A stretch of DNA of 15,925 bases from JANOBJ01 sp031411575 (lineage in GTDB: Bacteria > Pseudomonadota > Gammaproteobacteria > Burkholderiales > Burkholderiaceae_C), in assembly GCA_031411575.1 (NCBI GenBank), contig JANOBJ010000317.1, forward strand, positions 1 to 15,925. Direction: 5' to 3'. The notes under the pieces were generated by a model. That model had not been told where the DNA came from. It worked only from the letters and a program-made list of their open reading frames with translations, and made no database searches. The position numbers and the translations under genes were made by a program. Below are positions 14,826 to 15,925 of the stretch, in pieces; the stretch's first letter is position 1; each line of letters starts with the position of its first letter.

Positions 14826-15925
14826 ATGAGTCTTCGTTCCACCCTTGATTTTTTGCTCTACCAGTGGCTCGCCGCCGAGTCGCTGAGCCAGCGTCCGCGC
14901 TTTGAGGACCATTCCCGCGAGACCTTCGACGCGGTGCTGGACACCTGCGAGCGCATCGCGCGCGAAAAGTACGCACCGTTCAACCGCACCGTGGACACGC
15001 AGGAGCCGCACTTTGATGGCGAGAAAGTCATCCTGCCGCAGTGCACGCACGACGCCCAGAAAGCCTATGCCGAGTCCGGCATGCTCAGCGCCGCGCAGGA
15101 CTACGACATCGGCGGCATGCAGTTGCCCTATACCGTGGAGGCAGCTGCCAACTCGTTCTTTGCGATGGCCTCGGTCAGCATGGGCTCGGGCTTGCTGACG
15201 GTCGGCAACGCCAACCTGCTGATGGTGCACGGCACGGCGCTGCAACGGCAGGTGTTTGCGCTCAACGAGTTCTCGGGCCGCTGGTCGGGCACGATGTGCC
15301 TGAGCGAGCCGCAGGCCGGTTCGTCGCTGAGCGACGTGACGACCCGTGCGGTGCCAGACGGCGCCGATGCCCAGAACGACCCGCTGGGCCCGCGCTACCG
15401 CCTCAAGGGCAACAAGATGTGGATCTCGGCCGGCGAGCATGAACTGACCGAGAACATCATTCACCTGGTGCTGGCCAAGATTCCGGGCGCCGATGGCAAG
15501 CTGATTCCGGGCACCAAGGGGATTTCGCTGTTCATCGTGCCCAAGAAGCTGGTTGGAACGGACGGTCAGCTCACCGGCGAGCGCAATGACATCGCGCTGG
15601 CCGGCCTGAACCACAAGCTCGGCCACCGCGGTACGACCAACTGCCTGCTGAACTTCGGCGAGGGCAAGTACCCGGTCCCTTCGACAGGCTCAGGACAGGT
15701 CGCGGTCGCAGGCGCCATCGGCTACCTGGTGGGCACGCCGCATGAGGGCCTGCGCTGCATGTTCCACATGATGAACGAGGCGCGCATCGGCATCGGCCTC
15801 GCGGCGACGGCGCTGGGCCTGGCGGGCTATTACGCCTCGCTGGAGTATGCGAAGAACCGGCCGCAGGGCAGGCCGGTGGGCCTTCGGCCCACAGTGGGCC
15901 AGGACTCGGTGAGCGGCGCAAGCGC
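14826..15925 (+). CDS. Acyl-CoA dehydrogenase, N-terminal 366 codons (cut by window end)
   Basis: FAD-dependent enzyme for the first beta-oxidation step, oxidising acyl-CoA to trans-2-enoyl-CoA. The frame from ATG 14826 stays open to the last base; full members of this roughly 600-aa class continue about 230 residues with a C-terminal helical domain. Seen here: helical N-domain (LLYQWLAAESL, FDAVLDTCERIAREKYAPFN), the FAD/substrate segment TMCLSEPQAGSSLSD (156-170), GNKMWISAGEHELTENI (195-211), and the family phrase FHMMNEARIGIGL (313-325). Residues 284-292 (VPSTGSGQV) come from a dispersed DNA repeat inserted in frame; residues 351-366 also diverge from what I expect of relatives. No good ribosome-binding site precedes the ATG, and a terminator sits 11 bp upstream. 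Substrate class is unknown; relatives include enzymes labelled 3-methylmercaptopropionyl-CoA dehydrogenase. Confidence 0.92.
   Translation, partial: MSLRSTLDFLLYQWLAAESLSQRPRFEDHSRETFDAVLDTCERIAREKYAPFNRTVDTQEPHFDGEKVILPQCTHDAQKAYAESGMLSAAQDYDIGGMQLPYTVEAAANSFFAMASVSMGSGLLTVGNANLLMVHGTALQRQVFALNEFSGRWSGTMCLSEPQAGSSLSDVTTRAVPDGADAQNDPLGPRYRLKGNKMWISAGEHELTENIIHLVLAKIPGADGKLIPGTKGISLFIVPKKLVGTDGQLTGERNDIALAGLNHKLGHRGTTNCLLNFGEGKYPVPSTGSGQVAVAGAIGYLVGTPHEGLRCMFHMMNEARIGIGLAATALGLAGYYASLEYAKNRPQGRPVGLRPTVGQDSVSGAS
15677..15698. repeat. Short dispersed repeat containing CCTTCGACAGGCTCAGG, in frame in the acyl-CoA dehydrogenase
   Basis: The 22-bp block centred on CTTCGACAGGCTCAGGAC matches a very common dispersed motif of many proteobacterial genomes, usually found between genes. 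Here it encodes PSTGSGQ (residues 285-291) in the reading frame; its complement reads as the familiar LSLSKG peptide. Recognition is from memory; only one copy is in the window. Confidence 0.65.
15876..15892. repeat. Hairpin-forming inverted repeat within the acyl-CoA dehydrogenase
   Basis: GTGGGCC (15876-15882) and GGCCCAC (15886-15892) form a perfect 7-bp stem with loop TTC, followed after two bases by another GTGGGCC (15894-15900). It encodes residues 351-356 (VGLRPT). It is not followed by a T-run, so it is not a terminator. It may be part of a second small repeat inserted in the gene. Confidence 0.4.

Overview
The window looks like a chromosomal stretch from a GC-rich betaproteobacterium, most likely Comamonadaceae (relatives of Acidovorax, Rhodoferax, Polaromonas, Hydrogenophaga). 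This rests on codon use, protein family resemblance and short interspersed repeats of a kind I associate with that family. No sequence search was possible. I see no rRNA, tRNA, CRISPR array, transposase or phage gene. Coding density is high and the genes are ordinary chromosomal ones.

Left part (1-4318): after the 3' end of a membrane acyltransferase-like gene (1-309, + strand) and a convergent terminator region, five genes read on the minus strand. In transcription order they are selO (protein AMPylase), msrB (methionine-R-sulfoxide reductase), yciB (septation/inner-membrane protein), a BolA-family gene and a secreted parvulin-type peptidyl-prolyl isomerase, ending at a strong hairpin terminator (449-477). 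Several of these families have links to redox or envelope stress.

Right part (4464-15925): all genes read on the plus strand and form a carboxylic-acid uptake and beta-oxidation locus. In order they are an acyl-CoA ligase, a complete branched-chain-amino-acid-type ABC importer (periplasmic binding protein, two permeases, two ATPases), a fused enoyl-CoA hydratase/3-hydroxyacyl-CoA dehydrogenase, a thiolase, and an acyl-CoA dehydrogenase cut by the window end. Together they could import an acid, activate it to a CoA ester and shorten it. The substrate cannot be read from sequence. A promoter-like TACAAT followed at once by a near-perfect 24-bp palindrome precedes the hydratase/dehydrogenase gene and suggests TetR-type control.

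Points most worth a second look: (1) the two importer ATPases carry complementary motif changes (Walker A Lys to Arg in one, signature Gly to Ala in the other) that would fall in the same composite ATP site, predicting one canonical and one degenerate site; (2) a 63-bp interspersed repeat occurs twice, once between genes and once in frame inside selO; (3) a second kind of short repeat (around CCTTCGACAGGCTCAGG) sits in frame inside the acyl-CoA dehydrogenase; (4) hairpin terminators lie 25 and 11 bp ahead of start codons inside the catabolic gene run.
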